Positions 7,896 through 16,687 of a stretch of DNA of 64,000 nt are shown piece after piece; position 1 is the first letter of the stretch; each line of letters begins with the position of its first letter. The stretch covers positions 22,553-86,552 of the forward strand of contig JAPPDJ010000157.1 of NCBI GenBank assembly GCA_028824555.1. Direction: 5' to 3'. This DNA is from Gammaproteobacteria bacterium. GTDB lineage: Bacteria > Pseudomonadota > Gammaproteobacteria > Pseudomonadales > Azotimanducaceae. The translations under genes and the position numbers were made by a program. The notes under the pieces are model-generated. The model did no database searches and was not told where the DNA came from. It saw nothing but the letters and a program-made list of their open reading frames with translations.

Positions 7896-9320
7896 ATGCA
7901 CGAGGCGAATGTGTGGATTTGTCGGGGGCTCGGTTTCCTCATGGCGTGCGCGGCGGCGGTTGCAGTCGGGGCGGAGGAGCAACGGCAGCCTAACATCGTG
8001 CTGATCGTGGCGGATGATCTCGGCTATGCGGATGTTGGCTTTCATGGGGTGGAGGACATCCCGACGCCGAGTCTTGACGCGCTCGCCCGTCGAGGGGTGC
8101 GGTTCACGAATGGCTACGTGAGCGGGACATGGTGCAGTCCGTCGCGGGCGGGGTTTCTGACAGGCCGGTATCAGCAGCGGTTTGGGGAATCGGGCCATGA
8201 GGCCGCGGTCGAGGGCGCTTTGTCGCTTGACGAGACCACGCTCGCGGAGCGTCTGCAGTCGGCGGGGTATGTCACCGGACTCGTGGGCAAGTGGCATCTC
8301 GGCCTTGAGCCCGAGTTTCATCCGCTGGAGCGGGGCTTTGACGAGTTCTTCGGCTTTCTGCGCGGCGGGCACAACTTTCTGCCGGACATCCCGAGCATCA
8401 TCTTTCCCGACCACGAGGGGCAGGGCGAGGACCTTGGGGCGACCGAGGAGGGAAGGGCGCACTTGAACCGGCAGATCATGCGAGGGAGCGAGCCCGTTGC
8501 TGAAGAGGAGTACCTGACCGACGCCATAGGGCGAGAGGCGGCTTCGTTCGTTGAGCGGCATGAGGCGGAGCCGTTCTTTCTGTTCGTCTCGTTCAATGCA
8601 GTACACACGCCGATGCAGGCGACGGAGCGGCGGCTGGGGGTGTTCGCCGATGTGTCGCATCCGGTTCGGCGTGTGTACAACGCCATGATGCTGGCGCTCG
8701 ACGAAGCGGTGGGGGCGCTGTTCGCGCAGTTGGACCGATCCGGATTGTTGGAGGACACGCTGGTGTTCTTCCTCAGCGACAACGGCGGCCCGACGCTGCA
8801 TCGCTATGCCTACAACGCTTCAGACAACACGCCGCTCCGGGGGTCGAAGGGCACCACGCTGGAGGCGGGCATTCGGGTGCCTTTCGTTCTGTCGTGGCCG
8901 CGCGGCTTGCCGTCGGGGACGCGGTTCGACGAGCCGGTGATCGCACTGGACCTAGTGCCTACTGCGCTCGCGGCGGCGGGCGTGGAGATTGAGGAGGAGT
9001 GGGAGCTCGATGGGGTCAATCTCCTGCCGTATTTGTACGGTGATTCGTCCGGGCGGCCGCACGAGGCGTTGTTCTGGCGCTCGTGGGGACAGATGGCGGT
9101 TCGGCGCGGCGACTGGAAGCTGGTTAGCTACGTCGCCAAGATGGACGAGGGCGAGCTTCTGCGGGGCGAGCCGCGCGACGAGATGACGCCCTATCGGCTT
9201 TACAACTTGCGCCGTGACATTGGCGAGAGTGAAGACTTGGCGGAAGCGGAGCCGGTGCGGGCAGCGCGGTTGCTGGCTCTGTGGCGGGAGTGGAACGCCG
9301 AGATGCGACCAGCGCCGTAG
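7896..9320 (+). CDS. Secreted sulfatase (formylglycine-dependent)
   Basis: 474 residues starting at ATG 7896. A signal peptide (GLGFLMACAAAVAVGAEE) directs it to the periplasm or outside. The type I sulfatase core follows: PNIVLIVADDLGYADVG with the metal-binding Asp pair, then WCSPSRAGFLTGRYQQR containing the C-x-P-x-R signature at Cys80, which must be converted to formylglycine. Later come GKWHLGLEPEFHPLERGFD and FFLSDNGGP with further metal ligands. It hydrolyses sulfate esters, possibly of algal or host polysaccharide. No maturase (FGE) or glycosidase is nearby, so the substrate is open. Confidence 0.92.
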   Translation: MHEANVWICRGLGFLMACAAAVAVGAEEQRQPNIVLIVADDLGYADVGFHGVEDIPTPSLDALARRGVRFTNGYVSGTWCSPSRAGFLTGRYQQRFGESGHEAAVEGALSLDETTLAERLQSAGYVTGLVGKWHLGLEPEFHPLERGFDEFFGFLRGGHNFLPDIPSIIFPDHEGQGEDLGATEEGRAHLNRQIMRGSEPVAEEEYLTDAIGREAASFVERHEAEPFFLFVSFNAVHTPMQATERRLGVFADVSHPVRRVYNAMMLALDEAVGALFAQLDRSGLLEDTLVFFLSDNGGPTLHRYAYNASDNTPLRGSKGTTLEAGIRVPFVLSWPRGLPSGTRFDEPVIALDLVPTALAAAGVEIEEEWELDGVNLLPYLYGDSSGRPHEALFWRSWGQMAVRRGDWKLVSYVAKMDEGELLRGEPRDEMTPYRLYNLRRDIGESEDLAEAEPVRAARLLALWREWNAEMRPAP

Positions 9321-9481
9321 AAGACGAACGGCCTCGGAGTTTTCAACCCGCGGAGGCCGTCGCCCTCCCTCCGGAGTGCGGTGCGTCAGTCGCTGACGTA
9401 CAGGGGACAGGCTTCTCCTGCCATCGCTGTTACGGGTCCATGCGAGGGAAGGCGGGATGCCCTCGCTTCAAAGGCTCCGTC

Positions 9482-9832
9482 TCAGGACTCGAGCGCCGCC
9501 AGTTTCTGAAACTGCTCCTGCGCCCACGAGCGGACCTGGCGCACCAAGTCGTCTGGCGTCTCGGTTCGGACTGGAGCCAAAGGCAGGTTTGCCTGGCGGC
9601 CGTCGCCGTAGTAGGCCTCGGCGTGTCCGTTGATGGTGTAGGAGGTGGGATCGGTCTTGGCGTTGGTTTCGGCGATGAGGCCAAGGCTGTGTTCGACGTG
9701 GCCGGCCACCAGATCGGCGGCGTTGGTGGGGTCGGGAACGACGATTGGCCCCCTGCTTGTGGGCGTCCAAAAAACTCCGTTGGCCCATTCGACCCTGATC
9801 GTCAGGTGTGCGTAGTAAAAGCGCGTTTCCAC
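9482..9832 (-). CDS. Conserved-looking hypothetical protein
   Basis: 116 residues from ATG, beginning METRFYYAHLTIRVEW and ending in an amphipathic helix LVRQVRSWAQEQFQKLAALE. No signal peptide, membrane segment or cysteines. The middle (PTNAADLVAGHVEHSLGLIA) looks like a globular alpha/beta domain. It lies 25 bases downstream of selB on the same strand, so it could be the last gene of a selA-selB transcript. I do not recognise the family. Confidence 0.6.
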   Translation of the reverse strand: METRFYYAHLTIRVEWANGVFWTPTSRGPIVVPDPTNAADLVAGHVEHSLGLIAETNAKTDPTSYTINGHAEAYYGDGRQANLPLAPVRTETPDDLVRQVRSWAQEQFQKLAALES

Positions 9833-9857
9833 GGTCTTCTCCTCGTTGTGGTTGTGG

Positions 9858-11738
9858 CTACAGAATGGCGTTGCGATTGCCGACGATGGTGCGGGTGTCG
9901 CCGCTGCGGCGGGTGAAGCCGGTGCGGTCGAAGTGTTCGAGCACTTCGATCACCACGTTGCGGCCGACGCCGGTGGCGTCGCGGAAGTTGCGCACGGTGA
10001 AGGGGCCTTGGGCGGCGAGGCCCGCAGCTTGGTCGGCCATTTCCAGAAGTCGGGTGGGCAGATAGTAGCGCGTGTCGCTGACGCGAATGGCGAGACCGAA
10101 GGCGGGTAGTGCGCGCATCTCGCGCTCGAAGGCGGGAAACGGGCGCTTCAGGCGCTTGGCGATGTCGCCGAGGCTCGGCGGCTGGATGGAGTCGAGGGGC
10201 CGCTCGACTTGGTCAAACAGGCGCTGGACGTGGCTTGGGATGTCGGCCTGGTGCGAGGCGAGTGCGTAGTCGCCTCCCTCCACGCGCACGGCATCGGTGT
10301 TGGTTAGGTGATGGAGAGCTAGGCGCAGCGTGGTGGACTGATCGGGGTCGCCTGAACATAGCTCGGATTCGGTAAGCCCGGCGCTTTCGGGGTGTTGCTG
10401 GTGGTGGCGGGTCAGGCGCTCCTGCAGGTGGGTTTCGGCGGCATTGAGGGCGGTCTTGGCGAGCCAGTGGCCGTCGATCTCGACGACGTCTGCGGCGTCG
10501 CCAAGAAGGGCCGCCATGCGTTCGGGCGCGAGGTTCCATTGCCTTCGGAAGCTGGCGGCATGGAGCGGCCCATGCTCGAGTGCCGCGCAGGCCGAGGCGG
10601 GGGCGTCGTCGGGTTGCACGCTGGCGAGCAGTTGGAGCCGGCCCGGTGCCCGGCGTCGTCCCGGAGGCTCGCCGATGGCCACGACGCGACCGCCGCCCAA
10701 GGTCGTCGCCAAGTCGTGGTCGCGAAGCACCACCCGGTCACCGATCTTCACGTGCATGGGGCTGGCAGTTGCCACGTCCACGCGCACAGCAACGCCGCCC
10801 GGCATCGGCGCTTCGTCGATGAGCAGGATGCGTGCTTGGGCGTGGCTGCTGGCGTGATAGACGTGTACCGGGTGGTTGTGCTTCACGGCGCGAGGGAAGT
10901 CCGCCAGTACCGCGAGTTCGATGCAGGTGCGCGTAACCGGCTCGCGGCTTTCGGCTGGCAGCAGCCAGTCGCCGCGGGTCACCTCTTCTGCGCTGACGCC
11001 AGCAAGGTTGATGGCCGCACGATCGCCCGGGGTTGCGGCGTCGGCATCTTGGTTCTGCACTCGCACGCCGCGGACGCGAACGGCAGTGCCGCTGTCGGCA
11101 AGCACGAGACGGTCGTCGGTTCGGGCGCTTCCGGCCAGCACGGTGCCGGTGACGACCGTGCCGCTGCCGCGCACGGTAAAGGCTCGGTCGATGGGGAGGC
11201 GGAACGGTTCGTTCGCCCCGGCGGCGCGGTCGGCGCGGGCCGCAAGGGCGATGTGGCGGCGCACTTCCTCGACGCCGGTGCCGGTGGTGCAGGAGACGGG
11301 CAGCGTGGGGGCCTTGTGCAGGAAGGTTCCCGCTGTGAGCGCGCCCACGTCGCGGCGCACTTCCTCCACCCGGGCTGGCGGCACGCGGTCGATCTTGTTG
11401 AGCACGACGATGCCCCGCGAAAGGCCAAGCAGCGAAAGGATTTGCAGGTGTTCGCGAGACTGTGGCATCACCCCGTCGTCGGCGGCGATGACCAGCATGG
11501 CGAATTGGCGCGAGGCGATGCCGGCGACCATGTTGTGAACAAAGCGGTGGTGGCCGGGTACATCCACAAAGCCGACGCGGCTGGCCTTGGCGTCGCCAAG
11601 GTTGGCATAGGCGAAGCCGAGGTCGATGGTGAGGCCGCGGCGTTTCTCCTCCGCGAGGGTGTCGGTGTCGACACCGGTCAGGGCATGCACCAAGGAGGTC
11701 TTGCCGTGATCCACGTGGCCGGCGAGGGTGACGATCAC
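9858..11738 (-). CDS. selB: Selenocysteine-specific elongation factor SelB
   Basis: 626 residues, close to the ~614 of E. coli. GTG is the start: its GTGA overlaps the selA stop, and the protein begins MIVTLAGHVDHGKTSLVHAL, the G1 P-loop. Switch I has EEKRRGLTIDLGFAY, G3 is DVPGHHRFV and G4 is NKIDRV. EF-Tu-like domains 2 and 3 follow (TVRGSGTVVTGTVLAG). The C-terminal third holds winged-helix domains (ALGDAADVVEIDG-type repeats, FRDATGVGRNVVIEVLEHFD) that bind the SECIS hairpin of selenoprotein mRNA. It delivers Sec-tRNA-Sec to in-frame UGA codons. The coupled selA gene and selC at 3.8 kb complete the decoding set apart from selD. Confidence 0.96.
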   Translation of the reverse strand: MIVTLAGHVDHGKTSLVHALTGVDTDTLAEEKRRGLTIDLGFAYANLGDAKASRVGFVDVPGHHRFVHNMVAGIASRQFAMLVIAADDGVMPQSREHLQILSLLGLSRGIVVLNKIDRVPPARVEEVRRDVGALTAGTFLHKAPTLPVSCTTGTGVEEVRRHIALAARADRAAGANEPFRLPIDRAFTVRGSGTVVTGTVLAGSARTDDRLVLADSGTAVRVRGVRVQNQDADAATPGDRAAINLAGVSAEEVTRGDWLLPAESREPVTRTCIELAVLADFPRAVKHNHPVHVYHASSHAQARILLIDEAPMPGGVAVRVDVATASPMHVKIGDRVVLRDHDLATTLGGGRVVAIGEPPGRRRAPGRLQLLASVQPDDAPASACAALEHGPLHAASFRRQWNLAPERMAALLGDAADVVEIDGHWLAKTALNAAETHLQERLTRHHQQHPESAGLTESELCSGDPDQSTTLRLALHHLTNTDAVRVEGGDYALASHQADIPSHVQRLFDQVERPLDSIQPPSLGDIAKRLKRPFPAFEREMRALPAFGLAIRVSDTRYYLPTRLLEMADQAAGLAAQGPFTVRNFRDATGVGRNVVIEVLEHFDRTGFTRRSGDTRTIVGNRNAIL

Positions 11739-13099
11739 GGCTTTTGCGCAAGTCCGTCGAGGGCTTGGAGGAGTTCGTCGAGCGGCTCGGCGCCGTGCAT
11801 GTCGAGCCACACGCTGTCGCTGGCGACGCGGGCGACCACGGGGGGCGAGAGTTGACGCATGGCCGCGGCGAGGGTGTCGGCGGTGTCGCCGTCGCGCCGG
11901 ACGCGGACCGCATGGCTCGGGAGCAAGCGGTCGGGCACCGCGCCGCTGCCGATCTGTGCCTCGGCCTTCTCCAGCGTTGCATGCACGTTGGGCAGCGCTT
12001 GGAGGCATTCCACCACCGCCTCACCCCGTCGCGCGAGCTCCGCCATGGGAGTCGTCAACGTGCGCAGCAACGGGATGCGCTCGGGGACGGTGGTTGGATC
12101 TTCGTATGCCTTCAGCGTGTCGTCGAGTAGCGCCAAGGTGAGCTTGTCGAGCCGGAGGGCACGTTTCAGGGGATTGCGGTCAAGGGCTTGCACGAGGTCC
12201 CTTCTGCCGACGATCAACCCCGCCTGCACGCCACCGAGCAGCTTGTCGCCGGAAAAGGTCACGAGGTCCACGCCGCTAGCGAGCGTGGCCCGCACCGTCG
12301 GCTCTCCGGGCAGCCCAAGGCGGGCGAGATCGATCAGGGCGCCGCTGCCGAGGTCCACGCAAGTAGGAACCTCGTGTCGCTTGCCGATGGCTGCAAGCTC
12401 GCTCGCGGTCACCTCGCGGGTGAAGCCCTCGACGTGGTAGTTGCTCGGATGCACCTTGAGCAGCAGGGCGGCGGTGGCTGCGATGGTCTCGAAATCGCGC
12501 GGATGGGTACGGTTGGTGGTGCCTACCTCGGCCAGCTTGCAGCCGGCGCGCTGCATGATCTCCGGCAGCCGAAAGCTGCCGCCGATCTCGATCAGTTCGC
12601 CACGGGAAACGGCCACTTCACGGCCTAGGGCGAGGGTGTTGAGCACCAGCAGCACGGCGGCGGCGTTGTTGTTGACTACAGTTGCGGCCTCGGCGCCAGT
12701 GAGCAGCTTCACCCGATGCCGGACGATGCGCTCGCGTTCGCCCCGACCGCCCTTGGCGAGGTCGTACTCGAGGGTCGTTGGACGCGTCGCCTTGGCGATG
12801 GCATTGGCCACTGTCTCCGGGCTGATGAGGGCGCGGCCCAGGTTCGTGTGGATGATGGTGCCGGTGAGGTTGAACACGGTCTCGTAGCCGTGTCCCACTT
12901 CCGCATCCAGCCAGCGGGTGAGGGCGTCGGCGTAGCCACCGGGTTCTGTGCCCCATTCGGGGACGTCGTCGCCGGCTCGCAGGCGCGCCTGCACGGCGCG
13001 CACGGCCTCTTTGGTGGTGGCTAGGCCCCACTGCCGCGCGACCGCTTCGGTGGCGCCGTGGGTCAGCACCTGATCGACACTGGGCAGTCGGCGCGACAT
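11735..13099 (-). CDS. selA: L-seryl-tRNA(Sec) selenium transferase SelA
   Basis: 454 residues, near the family norm of 450-470. This PLP enzyme converts Ser-tRNA-Sec to Sec-tRNA-Sec using selenophosphate. Visible family segments are LTGTIIHTNLGRALI, VNNNAAAVLLVLNTLA, RGELIEIGGSFRLPEIM and EVGTTNRTHPRDFE. The PLP lysine lies in VTFSGDKLLGG at about K286. ATG 13099 fits the usual MSRRLPSVDQVL start. Its stop overlaps the selB start (GTGA), so the two are coupled. The supplier of selenophosphate, SelD, is not in the window. Confidence 0.97.
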   Translation of the reverse strand: MSRRLPSVDQVLTHGATEAVARQWGLATTKEAVRAVQARLRAGDDVPEWGTEPGGYADALTRWLDAEVGHGYETVFNLTGTIIHTNLGRALISPETVANAIAKATRPTTLEYDLAKGGRGERERIVRHRVKLLTGAEAATVVNNNAAAVLLVLNTLALGREVAVSRGELIEIGGSFRLPEIMQRAGCKLAEVGTTNRTHPRDFETIAATAALLLKVHPSNYHVEGFTREVTASELAAIGKRHEVPTCVDLGSGALIDLARLGLPGEPTVRATLASGVDLVTFSGDKLLGGVQAGLIVGRRDLVQALDRNPLKRALRLDKLTLALLDDTLKAYEDPTTVPERIPLLRTLTTPMAELARRGEAVVECLQALPNVHATLEKAEAQIGSGAVPDRLLPSHAVRVRRDGDTADTLAAAMRQLSPPVVARVASDSVWLDMHGAEPLDELLQALDGLAQKP

Positions 13100-13162
13100 A
13101 GGGTCATTTTACGGCGCAAGGTTGTAGATGGGTGGGGGCTGGGGCCAGACGCCGAGCGTCAA

Positions 13163-13180
13163 CGAGGGGGCGTCCCCTCG
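13163..13180. repeat. Short hairpin CGAGGGG/CCCCTCG
   Basis: A 7-bp stem with a four-base loop in the divergent gap between selA and the dehydrogenase gene, belonging in style to the dispersed GAGGG..CCCTC hairpins of this window. Confidence 0.5.
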
Positions 13181-13236
13181 CTTGAGTGGTAAGGTGGCGC
13201 CGCCATTGGGTGACCGGAACAAGGAGCAGGCGGCAG

Positions 13237-14121
13237 ATGGGCGATTCGACGGCGGTGGCGTTCGTGGGGCTTGGCGTGATGGGCTATCCGATGGCGGGGC
13301 ATCTGGCCAAGGCTGGGCATCTCGTGACGGTCTACAACCGCACCCGGGCCCGCGCCGATGCTTGGCGGGACGAGCATGGCGGTGCGGTTGCAGCCACTCC
13401 CGCGGAAGCTGCCGCGGCTGCCGATGTCGTCTTCATGTGCGTTGGCAACGACAGCGACGTGCGCGTCGTCACGGTCGCCGAGGGCGGCATCCTGCACGGG
13501 GCGAAGGAAGGCTCTGTGCTGGTCGATCACACCACCGCGTCCGCCGTGGTCGCGCAGGAGGTGGCCGCGGCGGCCAAGCAGCGTGGCGTGGGATTTCTCG
13601 ATGCGCCGGTGAGCGGCGGCCAGGCCGGAGCGGAAAACGGCCAGCTCACGGTGATGGTGGGCGGTTCGGAAGCGACCTATGCCCGTGCCGAGGGCATCAT
13701 CGACTGCTACGCTCGGTTCGTGCGGCTGATGGGCGATGTGGGTGCCGGGCAACTCACCAAGATGGTGAATCAGGTGTGCATCGCCGGCATCGTGCAGGGG
13801 CTTTCCGAGGGCCTGCATTTTGCTGAGAAAGCCGGGCTGGATCTCGATGGCGTGGTGGAGGTGATTTCCAAGGGCGCGGCGCAAAGCTGGCAGATGGACA
13901 ACCGCGCCGAGACCATGGCGCGGCGGGAGTTCGAGTTCGGCTTCGCGGTGAACTGGATGCGCAAGGATCTGGACATCACCCTGGCGGCGGCGAGGGAGTT
14001 CGATGCGCGAATGCCGCTCGCGGCCTTGGTGGATCAGTTCTATGCCGACGTGCAGGCGATGGGCGGCGGGCGCTGGGACACCTCCAGCCTGATCGAGCGG
14101 CTGCGACGGGTTGAGGAATAG
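13237..14121 (+). CDS. 3-hydroxyisobutyrate dehydrogenase-family oxidoreductase
   Basis: 294 residues from ATG 13237, with AAGGAG 11 bases upstream. The N-terminal Rossmann fold has [21 protein letters not shown] with the GxGxxG motif, followed by [10 protein letters not shown]. An Arg after the second strand suggests NADP preference. The substrate segment [18 protein letters not shown] and the catalytic Lys region [11 protein letters not shown] are both intact. The family covers 3-hydroxyisobutyrate dehydrogenase, tartronate semialdehyde reductase and succinic semialdehyde reductases. I cannot separate these. It is followed three bases later by a protein kinase gene and is probably cotranscribed with it. 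Confidence 0.88.
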   Translation: MGDSTAVAFVGLGVMGYPMAGHLAKAGHLVTVYNRTRARADAWRDEHGGAVAATPAEAAAAADVVFMCVGNDSDVRVVTVAEGGILHGAKEGSVLVDHTTASAVVAQEVAAAAKQRGVGFLDAPVSGGQAGAENGQLTVMVGGSEATYARAEGIIDCYARFVRLMGDVGAGQLTKMVNQVCIAGIVQGLSEGLHFAEKAGLDLDGVVEVISKGAAQSWQMDNRAETMARREFEFGFAVNWMRKDLDITLAAAREFDARMPLAALVDQFYADVQAMGGGRWDTSSLIERLRRVEE

Positions 14122-14124
14122 GGT

Positions 14125-15078
14125 GTGGTTCGCTTTCCGGAGCCGCCGGAGGACGACTATCCGATCGTCTATCTGAAGGACACCGATCGGCCGCTGCCGG
14201 AGACGATCAATCCGAACACCCGCTACGCCTACTTCAAGACCATCGCCCGGGGCGGGCGCTCCATCATCGAGAGTTGCAAGGACCTGCACCTCATGCGGGT
14301 GGTGGCGCGCAAGAGCCTGAAGCCGGAGTTCGCGCACAATCCGGTGGACCAGACGCGCCTCATTCGCGAAGCGCGGATCGCGGCCATGTTGCAGCATCCG
14401 AACACCGTGCCGACCTACGAACTCGGTCGCGACAACAGGGGCCACTGCTACTTCACTATGAAGCTCGTGCACGGCTACACCTTCCGCGAGGTGCTCGACT
14501 TTCGGGAACGCTACGACCTTGGGCGCCTGGTGGACGTGGTGATCCAGATCGCCCACGCCCTGGAGTACGCCCACAGCCACGGCGTCGCGCATCGTGACAT
14601 CAAGCCGGAGAACATCCTGGTCGGTCCCTTCGGCGAGGTGCTGCTGCTCGACTGGGGCCTCGCCAAGGTGTGGAACCCGGAAGGCTCGCCGGGCGCCGGC
14701 GAGGTGATAGAGGTGGATGCGCTGAACCTCGAGGACCTCACCATCACCGCCCAGGACAAGCTGCAAGGCACGGCGGCCTACATGTCGCCGGAGCAGATTC
14801 GCGAAGACCCGGACATCGACTGGCGCACCGACATCTACAGCTTGGGCGCCGTCATCTACGAGATCCTCGCCGGCCAGCCCCCGGTGACCGGCGACACCTT
14901 GCAGGAACTGCTGGCGCAGACGCTCGACAAGGAACCGCGCCCGCCGTCGCAGGTCGCACCCTGGGCCGTGTCGTCAAGGCTGGAGGAACTGTGCTTGCAG
15001 TGCCTTGCGAAAGAGGCAAGCGGGCGCATCGGCACGACCGCCGACCTGATCCGAGAGTTGCAGGAGGATTGGGGCTAG
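14125..15078 (+). CDS. Hanks-type serine/threonine protein kinase
   Basis: 317 residues, GTG start three bases after the dehydrogenase stop. Kinase elements in order: a weak glycine-rich loop (ARGGRSII), the Lys strand MRVVARKSLKPE, catalytic loop HRDIKPENIL near residue 155, LLLDWGLAK in place of DFG, activation segment LQGTAAYMSPEQIRED, then DIYSLGAVIYEILAG. The DWG variant occurs in other bacterial kinases, so it does not imply inactivity. There is no transmembrane or sensor domain, so it is a soluble kinase-only protein. A C-terminal Arg (RIGTTADLIREL) closes the fold. Likely partner: the coupled dehydrogenase, by context only. Confidence 0.9.
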   Translation: MVRFPEPPEDDYPIVYLKDTDRPLPETINPNTRYAYFKTIARGGRSIIESCKDLHLMRVVARKSLKPEFAHNPVDQTRLIREARIAAMLQHPNTVPTYELGRDNRGHCYFTMKLVHGYTFREVLDFRERYDLGRLVDVVIQIAHALEYAHSHGVAHRDIKPENILVGPFGEVLLLDWGLAKVWNPEGSPGAGEVIEVDALNLEDLTITAQDKLQGTAAYMSPEQIREDPDIDWRTDIYSLGAVIYEILAGQPPVTGDTLQELLAQTLDKEPRPPSQVAPWAVSSRLEELCLQCLAKEASGRIGTTADLIRELQEDWG

Positions 15079-15261
15079 GAGCGAGCGTGGCATGGAACGT
15101 GGAGCGCGTTGCTCCGGGCCGCCGACCCAACGCCCGTACGCCACAATCTCCGAACGAAGCCCCTCCTGTCATTCCCCCTTTCGAGCCAGCGCCGTTTTTC
15201 TAGGGCGCAGCCTCCTGGCCTGGGCGTGAGGGAGCCCTCCCTCCGGAAGACCGCACTCTTT

Positions 15262-15284
15262 GGGGAGGGCGTCTCACCCTCCCC
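15262..15284. terminator. Hairpin between convergent genes
   Basis: GGGGAGGG, a seven-base loop, then CCCTCCCC: an 8-bp perfect stem in the gap between the kinase gene and the converging TPR lipoprotein gene. No T-run follows in either direction, so termination by this element alone is uncertain. It also fits the dispersed hairpin style of the window. Confidence 0.35.
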
Positions 15285-15311
15285 ATGCAGGATGCCTGTG
15301 TCAAGCCGTCA

Positions 15312-16577
15312 TCAGTCGATGCGGGTTTCGGCGAAGCCGGGGCGCTCGTATAAGTCGAAGCCGCTGCTGACGCGGGCGATGGTGCGGGCGTTCGGGTCGT
15401 TCGGGTCGACGTCCAGGAATTCCTCCAGATCAGCCTGATAGCGCAGTGCGTAGTCGTCCACCTGGCCGTAGCGCGTCGCCATGCGCAGCCCTCGCAAGCC
15501 GCGCTTGTCGTCACCGAGTCGGAGCAGGGCGAGGCCCTTCATGAAGTGAAACACGCCCGTACGTGGCCGTAGCTGGATGGCGCGCCGGAACGACGGCAGC
15601 GCATCCTCGTAGGCGCCCTTGTCATAGGCAGCGCGTCCTATCGCCAGGTGGTAGAACGGATCGCGCGCCCGCAGGCGGCGAATCTTCTCCTCGTAGTAAT
15701 GCGCACGCTCCGCGTCGCCGGTTTGGCGGTAGAGGGTGGCGAGTCCTGCCATGGCGGATTGGCGGCGCCAGGTCATGCGGTATGCGAGGGTAAAGGCGGC
15801 CTCGGCGAGCTCGGTCGCGCCGGCGCGGGCATAGATGACGCCGAGATTGACCCAGTGGTCGGCGTTGTCGGGGTCTTCGACGAGGGTCCGCTTCTGCCAG
15901 GCGAACGCTTCGCGCTGTTGCCCTCGCATCAGCGCATCGACGGAGAGATTGGCATACATGAGCGCGAAGGCGTGGGCGTCGGTCACGAGCCAGCGTTCGT
16001 GGCTGGACTCCGGCGCGACGTAGTTGAAGTCCATCACGAACTCTTGGCCGAGGCCCGTGTTGCGCATGTTGGGCACGACCGCGTTGATGTGATTGCTGCG
16101 GATCAGCAGATCGCCGTCGATGCCCCATGTGGGCGGCACGGCGACGCGCTGGAAGCGGGCGCGCAGCCCCAGGCGCCGCGCCAGGGTGACGAACATATTG
16201 GTGTACGAGAGGCAGTTGCCGGCTTTGGCCTCAAGGGTGGCGGCGGCGCTGAGGGTCAGGCGTTCGTCATAGCGGGCGTTGAGCAGCCCCACCTCGGCTA
16301 GGTGACGCACCAGTCGTCGCAAACGCTCCCGGCGGCTGTCGATCTCGAACAGCGGAGCGAGGAAACGCTCCATCTCTGGGCTCGTGTCCTGGATGGCGAT
16401 GGGCTCGGCCGGCGGTATGGGCTCGCCGAACAGAGCCTCGCCGGACAACAGCTCGCCCTTGGTCGCTGCCGACACCTCGGGCAACTGCGGCGTCGCACAC
16501 GCGCAGACGCCAATCACAAGAAGTCCGAGCCAGCCGAGGTTGGCCAGCGCTTGGACCCGTGTGCGTTCCATCGACAT
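15312..16577 (-). CDS. Lipoprotein with transglutaminase-like and TPR domains
   Basis: 421 residues. An N-terminal hydrophobic segment (LGWLGLLVIGVCAC) ends in a lipobox-like VCAC, so it is probably a lipoprotein. Residues ~110-220 contain LEAKAGNCLSYTNMFVTLAR, the nucleophile region of the transglutaminase-like fold, followed by a His (NHINAVV) and an Asp region. From about 230 onward are TPR repeats (ADHWVNLGVIYARAG, DALPSFRRAIQLRPRTGVFH). The frame extends upstream through the citrate synthase gene, but ATG 16577 gives the signal sequence. It probably serves as an envelope scaffold or peptide-processing factor. Exact role unknown. Confidence 0.85.
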   Translation of the reverse strand: MSMERTRVQALANLGWLGLLVIGVCACATPQLPEVSAATKGELLSGEALFGEPIPPAEPIAIQDTSPEMERFLAPLFEIDSRRERLRRLVRHLAEVGLLNARYDERLTLSAAATLEAKAGNCLSYTNMFVTLARRLGLRARFQRVAVPPTWGIDGDLLIRSNHINAVVPNMRNTGLGQEFVMDFNYVAPESSHERWLVTDAHAFALMYANLSVDALMRGQQREAFAWQKRTLVEDPDNADHWVNLGVIYARAGATELAEAAFTLAYRMTWRRQSAMAGLATLYRQTGDAERAHYYEEKIRRLRARDPFYHLAIGRAAYDKGAYEDALPSFRRAIQLRPRTGVFHFMKGLALLRLGDDKRGLRGLRMATRYGQVDDYALRYQADLEEFLDVDPNDPNARTIARVSSGFDLYERPGFAETRID

Positions 16578-16687
16578 GACGCTTGTCTCCAGCGCCCATC
16601 GTAACGCCGCGCGACGCTCGCGTCTTGGGGGCGCCTCCGGGGAGAACCGAGAACGCTTTCTCGAAGGGGCGCGCCCGTCAGGGCGTG

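Noticed and set aside
9321..9481. Possible CRISPR or tandem array from repeated GAGGG motifs
   Set aside because: Only a single hairpin is present, with no regular spacers or repeat unit.
10392..11855. 487-residue plus-strand open frame opposite selB
   Set aside because: No recognisable domain, and SelB motifs are intact on the other strand.
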